Positions 36,299 to 48,257 are shown, numbered from the stretch's first letter. The stretch: 64,000 nucleotides of DNA from Sodiomyces alkalinus F11 (GCF_003711515.1 NW_021167079.1:4383360-4447359), one strand, 5' to 3'. The notes: generated from the letters alone by a model not told the origin. Numbers and translations are program-made.

Positions 36299-36512
36299 TA
36301 TAAACGACTGGTTATAGGTCGTGGTACTAAGTAAGGTTATAATAATAGATTATCTAGAACTAAGGAAGGAAGAAAGAAAGGGAGAAAAGTCTATAGTGCT
36401 AGGCTAGCTATAAGGTAGTGATAACTTAGCGATATAGGTCCGTTAACTAAGCGCGTAGTCAGGAAGATCCGGAGTATAGCCGGATCCTTTATATCGGGGT
36501 TAACCCGTAATA
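36299..36512 (-). repeat. chromovirus 5' LTR (right copy, 214 bp)
   Basis: Same length and same ends as the left copy. Followed by GTAGT, the right target-site duplicate. Confidence 0.9.
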
Positions 36513-36517
36513 GTAGT
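36513..36517. repeat. target site duplication, right copy (GTAGT)
   Basis: Partner of GTGGT at 29292-29296. Removing the element and one copy restores the interrupted plus-strand frame without a shift. Confidence 0.8.
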
Positions 36518-37539
36518 ATACTACCTATAACCTTAGAGTCTACCTTAGCTCCCGCGGGGGTTAGCTTTATAGGTGATAATATATTTAGTAACAGTGGCTC
36601 TACGTAACCTTAAGGCTTTATACCATAAGGTCCTTAGGGTCCCCCGGATCCTTATAAAGTGCCCGACGATAACGATATAGTACCGGTCTTATTAGTGAAG
36701 AAGGGGAAGAAGGCTTTAACGCCCTTAACTCCTTTATTAGGGAAGAAGAAGAAGAAGCAGTAGAAGGCGAAGACGCCGCTATCTTTTTATCCTTCGACGC
36801 TATCCGCTGGTAGTAGGTAAGAGGGGGTAACGGCTACTACCGCGGGGTAAAGCCAGGTATATATAGAGGATAACGGCGAGGCGGTTAGGCGCGAGCCTAC
36901 CCCTCTAGACGATGAGTTAGTGGGGTTTAAGGACGTCCTAAAGGGGCCGTGATAGTATATATAGAGGAAACGGTTATTATTATTTTTCTAGGTTTTTTAT
37001 TAGCCTTCGAGTTAGGTTTTTACTTTTTTTTTTTAACTAGCTTTAGGGTATTCCTATTATAACCCTAATAGTCCTAACTATACCTCGCTATAATATAATC
37101 GTGTCCTATTATAACGGTTAATTAAGGGGAAAGTAAAGGTAATTAGAGGTTAAGGGCGATAAGCTATTATACTAAAGGAAGAGGAACGGGGATTAGGGCG
37201 TCGTGCCCGAAAAAAGGAATAAAGGTCGGAATAAAACGCTTAAAAGAAAGGGTAAAGATCGGGAGTAGAACGCGTGAAAAGAAGAAAATAGTGAACGAGG
37301 CGATAACGCCTATATAGTTCCCGTCTAGGTTAAGGGGGGGTCCCTGCCTAAGAATTTATCTCTACGGCCTACTAAAGGGTTTTCTAGGTTAATATAGCCA
37401 ATACGTGGATAGTATATAAACCTATTTAGTTCCTAGTAAGTCTTATTATCCGTAAGGAGGGGGAAAGGACAGAAAAACGTCCTTACGTCGTGTTTATAAA
37501 GTCTCCTATAGAGATAGTGTATAAACCCGTTTAATTCCT

Positions 37540-40382
37540 TAATAGTCTCGTCTTAAAGTAGGTATTAACGAGTTTATCGGGGATATTCCGTTTCGGCTCC
37601 TAGGTATTCTCTTCGTCGCTATATCCTTCCTATTTAATTAGGTACTATCGTCGCTTACCCTAATATCGATAGTCTAGGATAGCTTCGACCTCGTACTTAT
37701 CTGAATCTGATTCGACGTCGACTATAGGTGGTTCCAGCTATAACCTATGGCGGGACCTCTATAGTTCTAGCAGGGATACAGGGAAGACGTTATAGATCCT
37801 TATACCTTTAGGTAGCGCTAACTAGTAAGCTAGGCTATACGTGTCGATAATCTTAGTTACCTTATACGGCCCGATAAACTTATCGCTAAGCTTTTTAGAG
37901 GGTCTTTTCTATCGGATATTCCTCGTGGATAGTAAGACGTACTTATCCACCTTAAACCTCCGCTAGACACGGCCGTTATTATAGTATCATTCGTAAGAGG
38001 CCTACGCCCTCTTAATAAGGTCCGAGATAGATCGGCGCTAGGCTATAAGGTACTCCGTACGGCGCTTTGCTTTAGCAGTACGGACCTTACCTGCCCTCGG
38101 GAGCTATACTTTATTAGGGTCTTAGGGTTATAGCCTATTAGGGTATCGGATAGGGTATAATGTATCGTAGAGTGCTATACTGTATTATAGGTGAATTCTA
38201 TAAGCGGTAGTCGGTTAACCTAGTTATCCTATTCCTATAAGCAGAAAACGCGAAGATAGTGCTTAAGGTTCTATTTCTGCCGCTCCGTCTATCTATCCGT
38301 CTACAGGTGCTACGCTATAAATAGGTGCCTAACTATACCTAAATATCGATATAATATTACCTAAAAACGGCTTATGAATAATAAGCCTTAGTCTAATATA
38401 ATACCGTTAGGTAGGTTAAAGGTACGGAAAACATAGTACTATAGGGACTTAGTAAGTCCTTCTACTATTAGGCCACTACTCGAGGGGATATAAATCGAGT
38501 ACTTTATTAGGCAGTATACTACTATAAGGATAGTATCCTGTTTCCTATCCACGGTCGCGCTATAAACCGGTAGTAGGCCCGTGATAAAGTTAATAGATAT
38601 CTCTATAAAGGGGCGCTAAGGTACTAGGAAACTCGCTAGCTCACTATATAGCTTATAGTACTGCGGCTTAGTACGTTAATATACGCCATAGGTGGGTATA
38701 AATTAGCGTATATTCTTAGGTAAATAATCCTAAAAGTAGAAGTCCGAAATCCTCTTAATAGTCCTTATAACCCTATAATACCCTATGCTAGGTCTGTTAT
38801 AGAAATACTATAGGACCTTTTAACGGAGACTAGAGTGGTCTGATATAAAAACGCGATTCTTAAAACGAAGGATACTATTACTCCTAGACTACTATCCGTA
38901 CGTGGTATTATTACCGTGGGCCTCTTATTAACGGGCGTAAAAAGTGTCTTCCGCTTACGCCTCTGCTACCTCTTCTAGTAGGGTAGGGGAATTAAGAGCG
39001 GGGGAATTAGAATCGGGGGTAGTGCGGGAACTACGTTAGTTCCCGATAAGGCCTAAAATAAAACACCTCGAAAAAGGCTCTAAAGAAAGATTATCCGCTT
39101 ATATCTTAACTATCTTTTCTGGTAAGGTAGGGGGAACGGGAATAGCGCGGGTACTATACTAGGTCCTATATAGGCTTAAGGTAACACGCTTTGAAATAGA
39201 CTCTGTAGAGGAAAAAGGGTTATTCGCTTACGTCTCGACTACTAAGGTAGGAGGAGCGGGAAAATTATAACCGGGGCTATTACGGGAACCACCTTAGTTC
39301 CCGATATAGCCTATAATAAAACGCTTCGAAAAAGACTCTACCGCCTTAGCCCGGTTAGTAACTAGGGCACGCTTATAGGACGTATATTAGGGCTTTCTTA
39401 ATAATCTATCCACGGGGTTTAATATCCCCGGACGGTGCCGAATCTTAAAATTAAATAGGGCGAGCTCCTTAAGCCACCGCGCGTGCTGCCCCTTAAGCTT
39501 CGGCTTATCTAGTAGGTGGCGATGGTTTAGGTGGTCTATTAGGACTATTATAGGGCTCTGACTATAGGCTATATAGTGCCGCCACGTCCGCAAAGACTTA
39601 ATAATAGCTATAAGCTTAGAATCGGGTATACTATAATTAAGCTCGGGGCTACGGAGCTTACGAGATATAAACTTAACGGGTCTTTAAAGCCTATCCTTAA
39701 GCTAACTAATAACGGCCCTAATTATAAAAGCAGAAGCGTCGGGCTTAATACGTATTAGCAGAGCGGGGTTAAAATACCGTAAGACCAATGCCTTCTAGAA
39801 TAATAGCTTTATTTTCTTAAACGCGGTCTAGGCCTACGGGGAAAGTACGAGGATCCTAATATCCCCCCCCTTTAAATAATCTATAAGAGGGGTAGTGACC
39901 TTAGAATAGTTCTTAATAAAGCGCCTATAAAACCCCGTAAAACCCAGGAAGACCTGTATCTTCTTAACACTATTAGGGAGCTCCTAGTCGCGGATAGCCT
40001 TAACGCGAGCCGGATCTATACGTACCCTATCTAGGCTATAGATAAACCCTAGGGATTTAATATCGCGGGTCTTAAACTTATACTTATCGAGGTTAGTATA
40101 TAGAGACTACTAGCTAAGCCTTATAAGGACCTCGCGGACGTGCACGCGGTGGGTAACTAAATTCTTACTATAGATAAGGATATCGTCGAGGTATATAACG
40201 TAAATAGTATTAATAAGGCCTATTAGCGCCTAATTAATATAGCGCTAGAAGCTTACGGGGGCGTTAGTAAGACCGAACGGTATAATAAGGTATTCGTAGT
40301 AGCAGTATTTCGTGCGGAACGCCGTCTTCTATTTATTACCTGCCCGTATACGAAGCCGGTAGTATACGTCCTTAAGATCTAT
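37540..40382 (-). mobile_element. second Ty3/gypsy chromovirus, 3' half of pol only
   Basis: The minus-strand reading starts abruptly at 40382 inside reverse transcriptase (DLKDVYYRLRIRAG, then KTAFRTKY), with the catalytic YLDDILIYS intact at about 40180-40193. RNase H follows: a 68-residue stretch at 39387-39593 remains fully open, with IVLIDHLNHRHLLD and HARWLKELALFNF. The integrase has an HPQTDGQTE-type segment (one stop, one Gly to Arg) at about 38278-38420. The integrase C-terminus has KLSDKFIGPYKVTKI near 37860-37900, and a chromodomain (EVEAILD ... EGYSDEENT) lies near 37570-37690. Stops are TAG at Trp or Gln positions. The 5' part (gag, protease, RT start) is missing at this junction, where a copia LTR begins, and I did not find it on the far side of the copia elements. 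Confidence 0.85.
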
Positions 40383-40654
40383 TGCACGTCAAATAGCACT
40401 TGGATGATTAACTTAGTAGAGCAGAAATCTCGTGTGTGTGTCTTATATCCAGTTATATCTGTGTGAGTCTCTTATACCCTTAATTTTAGGTGGTGAAGAC
40501 TCTGTTATGGGTACTATATTATTTGGATTCTATCGGGTCTTTTCCGGTATCCGCCCCTATTATATCCTAATACCCGAGGTCCGAAGCCCTTAGTCAGGGA
40601 ATAGATCCCCCCTAGATCCCCTATAGACTATATCGTAGTCCTGCCTATACGATA
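40383..40654 (-). repeat. copia 3' LTR (about 272 bp)
   Basis: Aligns by eye with 46378-46639, sharing for example TTATACCCTTAATTTAGGTGG (near-identical) and GTATCCGCCCCTATTATATC. End points are approximate to a few bases. Confidence 0.8.
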
Positions 40655-43600
40655 CACCCCCTTGGTTAAGGTGGGTCTTTCTAGGTTAACTAAGTAGAGG
40701 CTTCGGTTTAAACTAAATACTCTTAACTTTTCTATTATAAAATTAATAGTCTAGGAAAAAACCGCCCTTATAAAAAGGATCTAAATCCGACCTATTTAAC
40801 CGTTTAATTTAATTCTATCTTAATTAGTTCCTTGATCCTGATTAGCCAGATCTGCTTAATCGGATCTATATCTATTGGATCTACTATATCCTCGGAGGCC
40901 TTTATAGTCGCTACGGCCGTGGCTTTAGCGCATTTAATCTCTTCGTGTAGCTATTTAGACTACTCGATACAATCCTTTTAATCCATTAAATTAAGCTATT
41001 ACTATAGTCTTTTAATCCCCGCCTCTAGTAATACCTTCGTTAAACCGTCCGCGATTATCTCCTTTGTGTTAATATACGTAACCTTAAAGAGACTTTATTA
41101 TACTAACTAGCGCGCCTACTAGTTATATATATCGACGTGCCGTAGCCTTGTCCGTAGGCGTTATGCCTTCTTATTAACGAGGTTAATAGTCTACTGATTA
41201 TCGTAGTGTAGCTATAGTTACTATTAGTCTAACCGAAGCTCTAAATCTCTTAATATCCGGCTAACGAATAGCGTCTCCTTAGCGGCCTCTATAAGAGCGA
41301 GTAGTTCCGATTCTATTAACGACGTCGTGACTATCGGTTATTTACCCGCCTTCTAGTTAACGGTGCCGCCGAAGAGCTTTATCGTATATCCTTATAAGCT
41401 CTTACGGTCTGGATTATCCCTAAAGAACGCGTTGCTTATTATTAGGAAGAGCCTATCCCCGCCGAATTCTAGGCAGTAGTATCTTATATAGTATAGGAAT
41501 AGCAGCACTTATTAAGCCCTTTTAAGGTGGTTAGAAGAGGGGTTAACGTTATATTAGGAAAGCTTTAAGTAGGCGAACGCGATATCAGGCCTGGTTATAA
41601 TAGCGGTATACAGGATTAAACCGATTATACCCTAGTATTAGCGGACCTTAGGAATTAACGCGCGGGTGCCGTCGCGGGGTATTAGCGGCTCCGTAGATAA
41701 TAAAACCTTTAATAGTTTTCGGCAGAGTATATCTACGTAGTATTTAACCGCGATCTTCTCCACGTAAGAAGATTATAATAGCTATAACCTATAGGTGGCT
41801 CTATCTCTTAGAACCTTAATTCCTAGGAACCAACGGATTTCTTCGCCTCCCAATAACCTATAGCTTCGCTTAAGAGCAGCCTTAAGGTTATCGACGTTAG
41901 TCTTACGGTCTCTATAATATATAAGTCCGATATCGTCGATATAGAAGAATAGGATTAAACCGTCGCGGATTATAATATAGGGGTTATTAGGGATAGCTAT
42001 AAAGCCTATCTTCTATAGCGTTCCGCTGAATTCCTCTTACCATAATAGTGGCGATACCCTTAAACCGAAGAGGGCTTTCCGTAGTAGCAGGACCTTACCT
42101 AGTACTTTATAGCCTTACGGTATCTTTATAAACACCTTTTCCTTAAGGCTAGCGTTAACGAACGCGTTAACGGTATCGAACTGCCTTATTTCTAGATTAA
42201 ATCGGGCAGTAATCGCTATTAGTATACGGAAGGACCGTGAGGCTAGCGTTACGGCGTAGTTATCTTTAGTCTCTAACCGTTTTTATTAATCCCCTCGGAC
42301 TATAAGGCGTGCCTTATACTTAAGGAGGGTGCCCTCCTCATTAAATTTATAGGTGTATACCTATCTATAGGCGAGGACTTATTACTTATTAGCCTAATTA
42401 CCACCTACCTCCTACTAATAGCCTATCTATTAGTGCCCCTTAAGGTGTTCCCCCTCGGCCTATAACTACCGCTCCCGTAACGGGTAAAGGCGTATATTAT
42501 AGTGGTGGTTTAGCGGAGGCGGGAGATCCTCGCAGGTTAGGCGCGATAGCGGCTAAGAGGTATTAGAGAGAGTTGAATCTATAGCACCGATATCACCGTC
42601 GTTAATAGCTTACTTCCTCGCGCGTGTAGGGTTATAAGTTCTTCTAGCATTAAAGAACGCCTTTTAGGCGTTATCGTTCTATACCTTCTCGGTCTTATAG
42701 ATACTTATAATAGATAGGCGTACCGCTAATATATACCCTTAGGGGTATCTACGGCTACCCGTTAATTATTATCGTCTCCTTCTACCTTAACGCCCCTGAC
42801 TACCGCTAACGCTATAAGGAACGCGCGCGTAGGATCTTCCGGGGATATTAGAGGCGTGGAAAACGGTTCGAACCTTATAGCGGTGAACCGCGGAGTATCC
42901 GTAATAGTACCGGTATCCGTAGTAATAGCGGTAGCCTCTCCCGTAGTAATAGCGGTAGCGTCTTCTTAGCCCGTAGTAATAGCGGTATTATTACTTTTAC
43001 CCGTAATAATAGCGGTAGTATAGTCTTCTTCTATAACGATAATAGCATCCGTAGTAATAGCGGTGCCCGTAGCGATAGCGGTAGCCTCTCCTGTAGTAAT
43101 AGCGGTAGCGTTAGAGTCTTCCGACTTAAGATCTAATACGTCTACGGCTATACCCCTTAATAGCAGTCTATTAGTGGTCGTGGTATCGCTAGATTAGGTG
43201 ATATAGATAGATTATAGGCGTTCTCCGATTTCCTCGGCGGAAGCTATAGCTTATAGCGTTTTAATCCTGCTATTAAATATCTCGTCTTCGTTAAAGACTA
43301 TATCTCTCGTGGTAATAATATCCGTTAGATATAGTAGCTAAATACGGAAGGTATTCGAGGATTAGTATCCGACGAGATAACCGATCTATACCTTCGGTTC
43401 TAACCTTTATAGGCGGTTTCTTCTAGCTTAGGTATCGCGCGTTTTTATAAAGGCTTTATAGCCGTAAGCTCGTAGGTGCGTAAGGTTAGGTTAACGGCCG
43501 CGCAGGCCTTCGTATAGCGTTCGCTAGTCGTTAATATATCGTAGCGTCCTATTATATAGATATATAGCAGTCTTAAAGATCTTAGACTAGATAGATATAG

Positions 43601-46361
43601 GCAGATTAGCTTTAATCCTTATAGCCCTCGCCCTCCTTTTAACGATACCTCTAATCCGTTTTATAACGCTATTCTAATCCTATAAATATAGTGCTGACGG
43701 CTAACCTTTTACCCCCTTGGTAGCGAGGAAAGTAACGACTTCTAGGTACTAAAATATCTTAGAATCGGCCCGTAGGACGCGTGGCCTAATATCGTATTAG
43801 GTCTTAAGTAGGGCAAAAACGTCTTTTAAAGTATATAGGATAAAGCCTTAGTCTCTTTTCTATAGGTAGTAATTCCACGTATAACCTATATATACGTCTA
43901 TAACGAATATAATGGACTTATATAGTCCGCCCGTTAACTACTCCGCCTCTTTTAGATCGTGAAAATTAATAGCTAGGGCCTCTCTGGGCTTTAACGAGTA
44001 AAGGGATAGTATCCGCCGGATCTACGTAGGCACTTACGATTACCTACATGCGTTATAGTCCGTTATATAAGGTCCCCTTATCTTTACCCGCTAAGTAGCG
44101 TCGACGATTTTTATAAGAGTATCGGTGCCGTAGTGGCCGAGGCGATTATACTACCGTTATACTATAGTCTTCTACGGTTACCGCGGTTATCGTGATCTTC
44201 TATACGGGTTATCGCGCGGGTGCCTTACTAAGACCGCGAATACCGTGGCGGCCGTGGCTTTTACGCGCTTAATTATATACTAGCCGTAGATATTTAGTAG
44301 CTTATAGATAGGCCGGTCGTCGGCGGAGCTAATAATAGTAATATTTACGGTGTCCTAGCGGTAGCCTTATAGGCGTAGCTAGCGTTCTAAGACGATATTA
44401 GTAATGAATTCCTTATAGTATACGATATTATAGAGGCGTAGTAGCCTCTTCGTGCCCGATAAGGATTATATATATAGCTTAACGTCTCCGTATCCGAGGA
44501 TAGAAGCCTTATAAGTACCCACCTAAAAGGATAAAGATAAAGTATCTGTGGGTAGTCTAATAGCCGTAAAACAGCCTTAATTATTAAAGATATAGATTAA
44601 TAATCCTAAGTCTAGGATTACGTAGTATAATAACGCTTTAGCTTAGTTAATAGAGAGAGATACCCTCTATTCTTATTATAATCTTAATAGTATCGTTATA
44701 CGACGACGGCGCGCTACCCCTTAGGTTAGGTAGGCGCCTAGTCTCCCTATCACGGTGACGGATAGGTCTTTTAAAGCTATACTTACAGGCGGCCTAATAA
44801 CCCCCCGATTTTATTATATAGTAGTTATACTAGGCGTAGTATTATAGAGTTAATCTTCCTAGACTTCCTCTATCTTATTAGCAGTAATAGCCCCTAAGGC
44901 TTCCCGCCTCTTCTATATCGCGGTATCCACGCGGCTTTTAAAACTATAATTACGTATTTTCTTTTCCGTAATCTTTATAATATCTTTACGGCCATGCTAG
45001 GTATAAGAGCGTATATCCGGCCTTATATACTAATAGGCGGCGGTAGTATAAGGGTTCTTATATATCTTATAAGGCCTCCTTATTATAGGAGGGATAGCCT
45101 TTATGGACGTATTACTATAAGGACGCTTCTTATTATCTTTATTATTAGTAGTATCCTTAGTATTGGGGAGGTTCCTAAGGGTGTTAAAGGTGCCTCTCCT
45201 AACTCTAGGCTTTATAGCAGAGGATTATAGGCTCTTTATATGACTAAGAACCGTACGTAGAGCTTTTACGAAGTTATTAATCTGTTAGCTTATTTTCCGT
45301 AATCTTATCGTAGTTATTTACTAGGTAGTTATTACTCTATTCCTAGGCAATAGGTCTAATAGCTTTTAACGCGTTTTCTACTTAACGGTCCGCGCTTAAT
45401 AGCTCTAAGACGCCTATATATTTATGGTGTATTATCGCTATTTTCTAGCTTATAACCTAGCCGTCTATATCCTTAGGTATAGCCTTTATAGGCGTAGTGT
45501 ATTATCGATACAGGATTAAGGCTTCTTTATAGAGGTTTATAGGGGTTAGTCCTGCGTACGCGTGTAGGAGAGTAATTTAAGCCTATAGGTTATTTACGGT
45601 ATTATTCTATAGCTAGGCGAGGAGGCTACGTAATATAGTATAGATAGTCCTTTCGATATAGGAGCGTACCTTATTGAACTCCTTCTACTACGCGTTATAG
45701 TCTGCCTTTTCTTTACGGTATACGCGGCGATCTTATAGGTAGTATATACGCCCCTTTTTAGAGAGGTTATTAATAGATATAGATGTCCTAGTCGTTAGTT
45801 CTTTTATTACGGTCGTGGCCGTAGTCTTCTAGCGGGCGGCCGTCTTCTTCTTACCGATAGCCGTAGCCGCCGTGGTAGCGGCGGCGTCCGTAGCGTTTAT
45901 AGCCTTATCGCCCTCTAGCGTGATAGTAGAAGATAGAGTAGCCGTGGCCTCCTCCGTGGCTTTAGGATCTACGGCGAGGGCTTTATATTTACGAACGTTA
46001 GGCGGTGTAGGTATAGGGAGGAGATAGGCGTTAGCCTCCTTATCGCTTAGCTTTAGATTAAGGTAGTTATCCTAGTAGGAGGTAGATTTACCGCGTATAA
46101 CGCGCTCCTATACTGCCTAATCCCTTTAGTTAATAAGGGTAATAGCGGCCGCCTTCTATTCGGCGTTAGATACATTAGAAGATATCTTTACTTACTTTTC
46201 GGTTAATTAATTAATTAATAGATAGGTTAGTAGGTTAATTAATCGCTTAATTACTCTAATTAGGTTAATAGTAGTTATTTAAGAGTGCCTATATAGATAT
46301 AATTACTTTTATAGTGGAATAGGGGTAGCCTTATTAATATCTATGGTTTAGACATTATAAA

Positions 46362-46376
46362 CCGGGCTTATAACTA
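46362..46376 (-). promoter_or_regulatory. candidate primer-binding site (half initiator-tRNA type)
   Basis: Directly inside the copia 5' LTR the plus strand reads CCGGGCTTATAACTA. Eukaryotic initiator tRNA anticodon arms contain GGGCTCATAACCC, and copia elements prime from a cleaved initiator tRNA at this region. The match with one C-to-T change is consistent with RIP. Inference from similarity only. Confidence 0.45.
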
Positions 46377-46377
46377 T

Positions 46378-46639
46378 CGCACGTTAAATAGGCACTTTAA
46401 TAATTAACTTATTAGAGTAGAAATCTTATATATATATATATTATATTAAGTTATATCTAGGAGAGTCTCTTATACCCTTAATTTAGGTGGTAAAGACTCT
46501 GTTATAGGTACTAAGTTATTTATATCCTATCCGGTCCTTTCTGGTATCCGCCCCTATTATATCCGAAGCCCTTAGTTATAGCGTGGATCCCCCCTGGATC
46601 CCCTATAGACCACGTCGTGGTCTATGTGCCTATACGACA
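46378..46639 (-). repeat. copia 5' LTR (about 262 bp)
   Basis: Partner of 40383-40654. The right end is at CTATACGACA, where the sequence jumps straight into the interior of another copy of the same LTR. Confidence 0.8.
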
Positions 46640-48257
46640 CTTTTATACCCTTAATTTAGGTGGTGAAGACTCTGTTATAGGTACTATATTATTTGGATTC
46701 TATTCGGTCTTTCCTAGTATCCGCCCTTATTATATCTTAATACCTAAGGTCCCTAAGATTCGAAGCCTTTAGTTAGGTATAGATCCCCTAGGGACTATAT
46801 TATAGTCCGTATATCTATACGATATACCTCCTTAGTTAAGGTGGGTCTTCCTAGGTTAACTAACTAATTAAAGGCGTTAGTTTAAAGTAAAAGCTCTTAA
46901 TTCTTTTATTATAAAATTAATAGTTAAGGGGGAAACGCCCTTATAAAAATAATCTAAATCTGCCTTATTTAACCATTTAATTTAATTCTATCTTAATCGG
47001 TTCCTTAATCCTAATTAGCCGGATCTACTTAATCGAATCTACCTCTATTAGATTTACTACACCCTTAGGGGCCTTTATCGTTATTACGGCTATAGCTTTA
47101 GCGCGTTTAATCTCTTCGTGTAGTTATTTTAACTACTCGATATAATCCTTTTAATCCGTTAAATTCAGCTATTACTATAATCTTTTAATCCCTGCCTCCG
47201 GTAATACCTTTATTAAGCCGTCTATGATTATATCCTTCGTGTTAATATATATAACCTTAAAAAGACCTTACTATACTGACTAACACACCTATTAGCTATA
47301 AATATTGATATACCATAGTCTTATTTATAGGCGTTATACCTTCTTATTAATAAGGTTAATAGTTTACTAATTATCGTAGTATAGCGTAATTATTATTAAT
47401 TTAACTAAAGCTTTAGATCCCTTAATATCCGACTAACGAATAATATCTCCTTAGCGGCCTTTATAAGAGTAAGTAGTTCTGACTCTATTAATAATATCGT
47501 AACTATTAGTTACTTACCGGCCTTTTAGTTAATAGTGCCGCCGAAAAGCTTTATCGTGTATCCTTAGGAGCTTTTACGGTCTATATTATCCCCGAAGGAC
47601 GCGTCGCTTACGGTTAGAAAGAGTCTATCCTTACCAAATTCTAGGTAATAGTGTCTTATATAATATAGGAGTAATAGTATTTATTAAGCCTTTTTAAGGT
47701 GGTTAAAGGAGGGGTTAACATTATATTAGGAAAGCTTTAAATAGGCGAATATAATATCGGGTCTTACTATAATAGCGGTATATAGGGTTAAACCTATTAT
47801 ACCCTAATACTAGCGGACCTCGGGAATTAACGCGCGTATACTATTATATAGTATTAACGGCTTTATAGTTAATAATCGAACTTTTAGCGGTTTTCGGTAA
47901 AGGATATCTACGTAGCATTTAACTATAATCTTCTTTATATATAAGGATTATAATACCTATAACCTACGTATAGCTTTATCCCTTAAAACCTTAATTCCTA
48001 GGAATTAACGGATTTTATCGCCTTATAATAACCTATAGCTTTATTTAAGGGTAGTCTTAAGATTATCAGCATTAGTATTATAATCTCTATAGTAGATAAG
48101 TCCGATATCGTTAACGTAGAAGAATAGGATTAAACTATCGTGGATTATAATATAGGGGTTATTAGAGACGGCTATAAATTCTATCTTCTATAGCGTGCCG
48201 CTAAATTCCTCTTACTATAATAGTAGCGATACCCTTAAACCGAAGAGGGCTTTCCAG
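46640..48257 (-). mobile_element. truncated second copia copy (3' LTR remnant and RT/RNase H part)
   Basis: 46640-46824 repeats the inner part of the copia LTR but lacks its first roughly 90 bases. 46870-48257 then parallels 40730-42080 of the neighbouring element closely. The RT motif here reads F-Y-V-N-D at 48107-48118, so the first catalytic Asp is now Asn. The similarity stops at 48257 (after AAGAGGGCTTTCC), where non-copia sequence takes over, so the 5' two thirds are missing. Confidence 0.8.

Larger units (their letters stand above)
29297..36512 (-). mobile_element. full-length Ty3/gypsy chromovirus, RIP-inactivated
   Basis: A 7216 bp element bounded by two 214 bp LTRs and a 5 bp duplication, coding on the minus strand. 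From its 5' end (right side) the legible parts are: a gag region with a zinc knuckle remnant near 35130-35165 (YYNYNKKGYIAR, where Tyr replaces Cys and His); reverse transcriptase with Y-I-D-N-I-L-V-Y-S at 33782-33808 (the second catalytic Asp changed to Asn by a G to A transition); integrase with the GLNWIS ... YHPQTDR-type segment at about 32130-32280; the integrase C-terminal domain near 31700-31900; and a chromodomain-like stretch near 31400-31600. Chromodomain-bearing gypsy elements are the chromoviruses, which target silenced chromatin. A purine-rich tract (polypurine tract on the minus strand) sits at 29513-29533 against the 3' LTR. The roughly 1.7 kb between pol and the 3' LTR codes instead on the plus strand. 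Confidence 0.9.
28160..36952 (+). pseudogene. RIP-inactivated plus-strand gene of unknown family, split by a chromovirus
   Basis: One plus-strand frame can be followed from about 28160 to 29296 and, after the 7.2 kb insertion and its 5 bp duplication, from 36513 to a TGA at 36950-36952. Nearly all its stops are TAG or TAA where Gln would fit, as RIP produces. The implied product has a low-complexity start, then a Cys-rich patch around 28590-28700 where Tyr codons (TAC/TAT) probably replace several Cys codons (ICTIE ... NKCYYCSKYNSLKC type). Next come a long Gln-rich coiled-coil-like region (28990-29290), and in the second part a Pro/Lys-rich basic stretch with a run of Lys codons at 36738-36755, then an acidic end. 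At least 500 codons. I do not recognise the family. The Cys spacing faintly recalls DUF3716-like fingers. The start codon is not determined. Confidence 0.65.
40383..46639 (-). mobile_element. Ty1/copia element, RIP-inactivated, nearly full length
   Basis: About 6.26 kb between two similar LTRs (40383-40654 and 46378-46639), coding on the minus strand. The order integrase before reverse transcriptase is that of copia elements. An integrase core is legible near 43865-43990 (SIIFVIDVYIGYTWNYYL, matching the copia F-V-I-D-x-Y-S/T core), and the RT motif FFYIDDIGLIY lies at about 41920-41950 with both Asp intact. Its left LTR abuts the broken RT of the second chromovirus, so it is the younger insertion there. 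Next to the 5' LTR is a candidate half-tRNA primer site. The polypurine tract (AAGGGGGTG on the minus strand) lies against the 3' LTR near 40655-40665. Confidence 0.85.

Noticed and set aside
39387..39593. 68-codon open frame with RNase H motifs taken as a small gene
   Set aside because: It is the longest stop-free remnant of a RIP-damaged gypsy pol gene, with RT and integrase remnants on either side in the same orientation.
44994..45230. 78-codon plus-strand frame inside the copia element
   Set aside because: The element codes on the minus strand; this frame is an Ile-rich by-product of TpA-rich RIP sequence.
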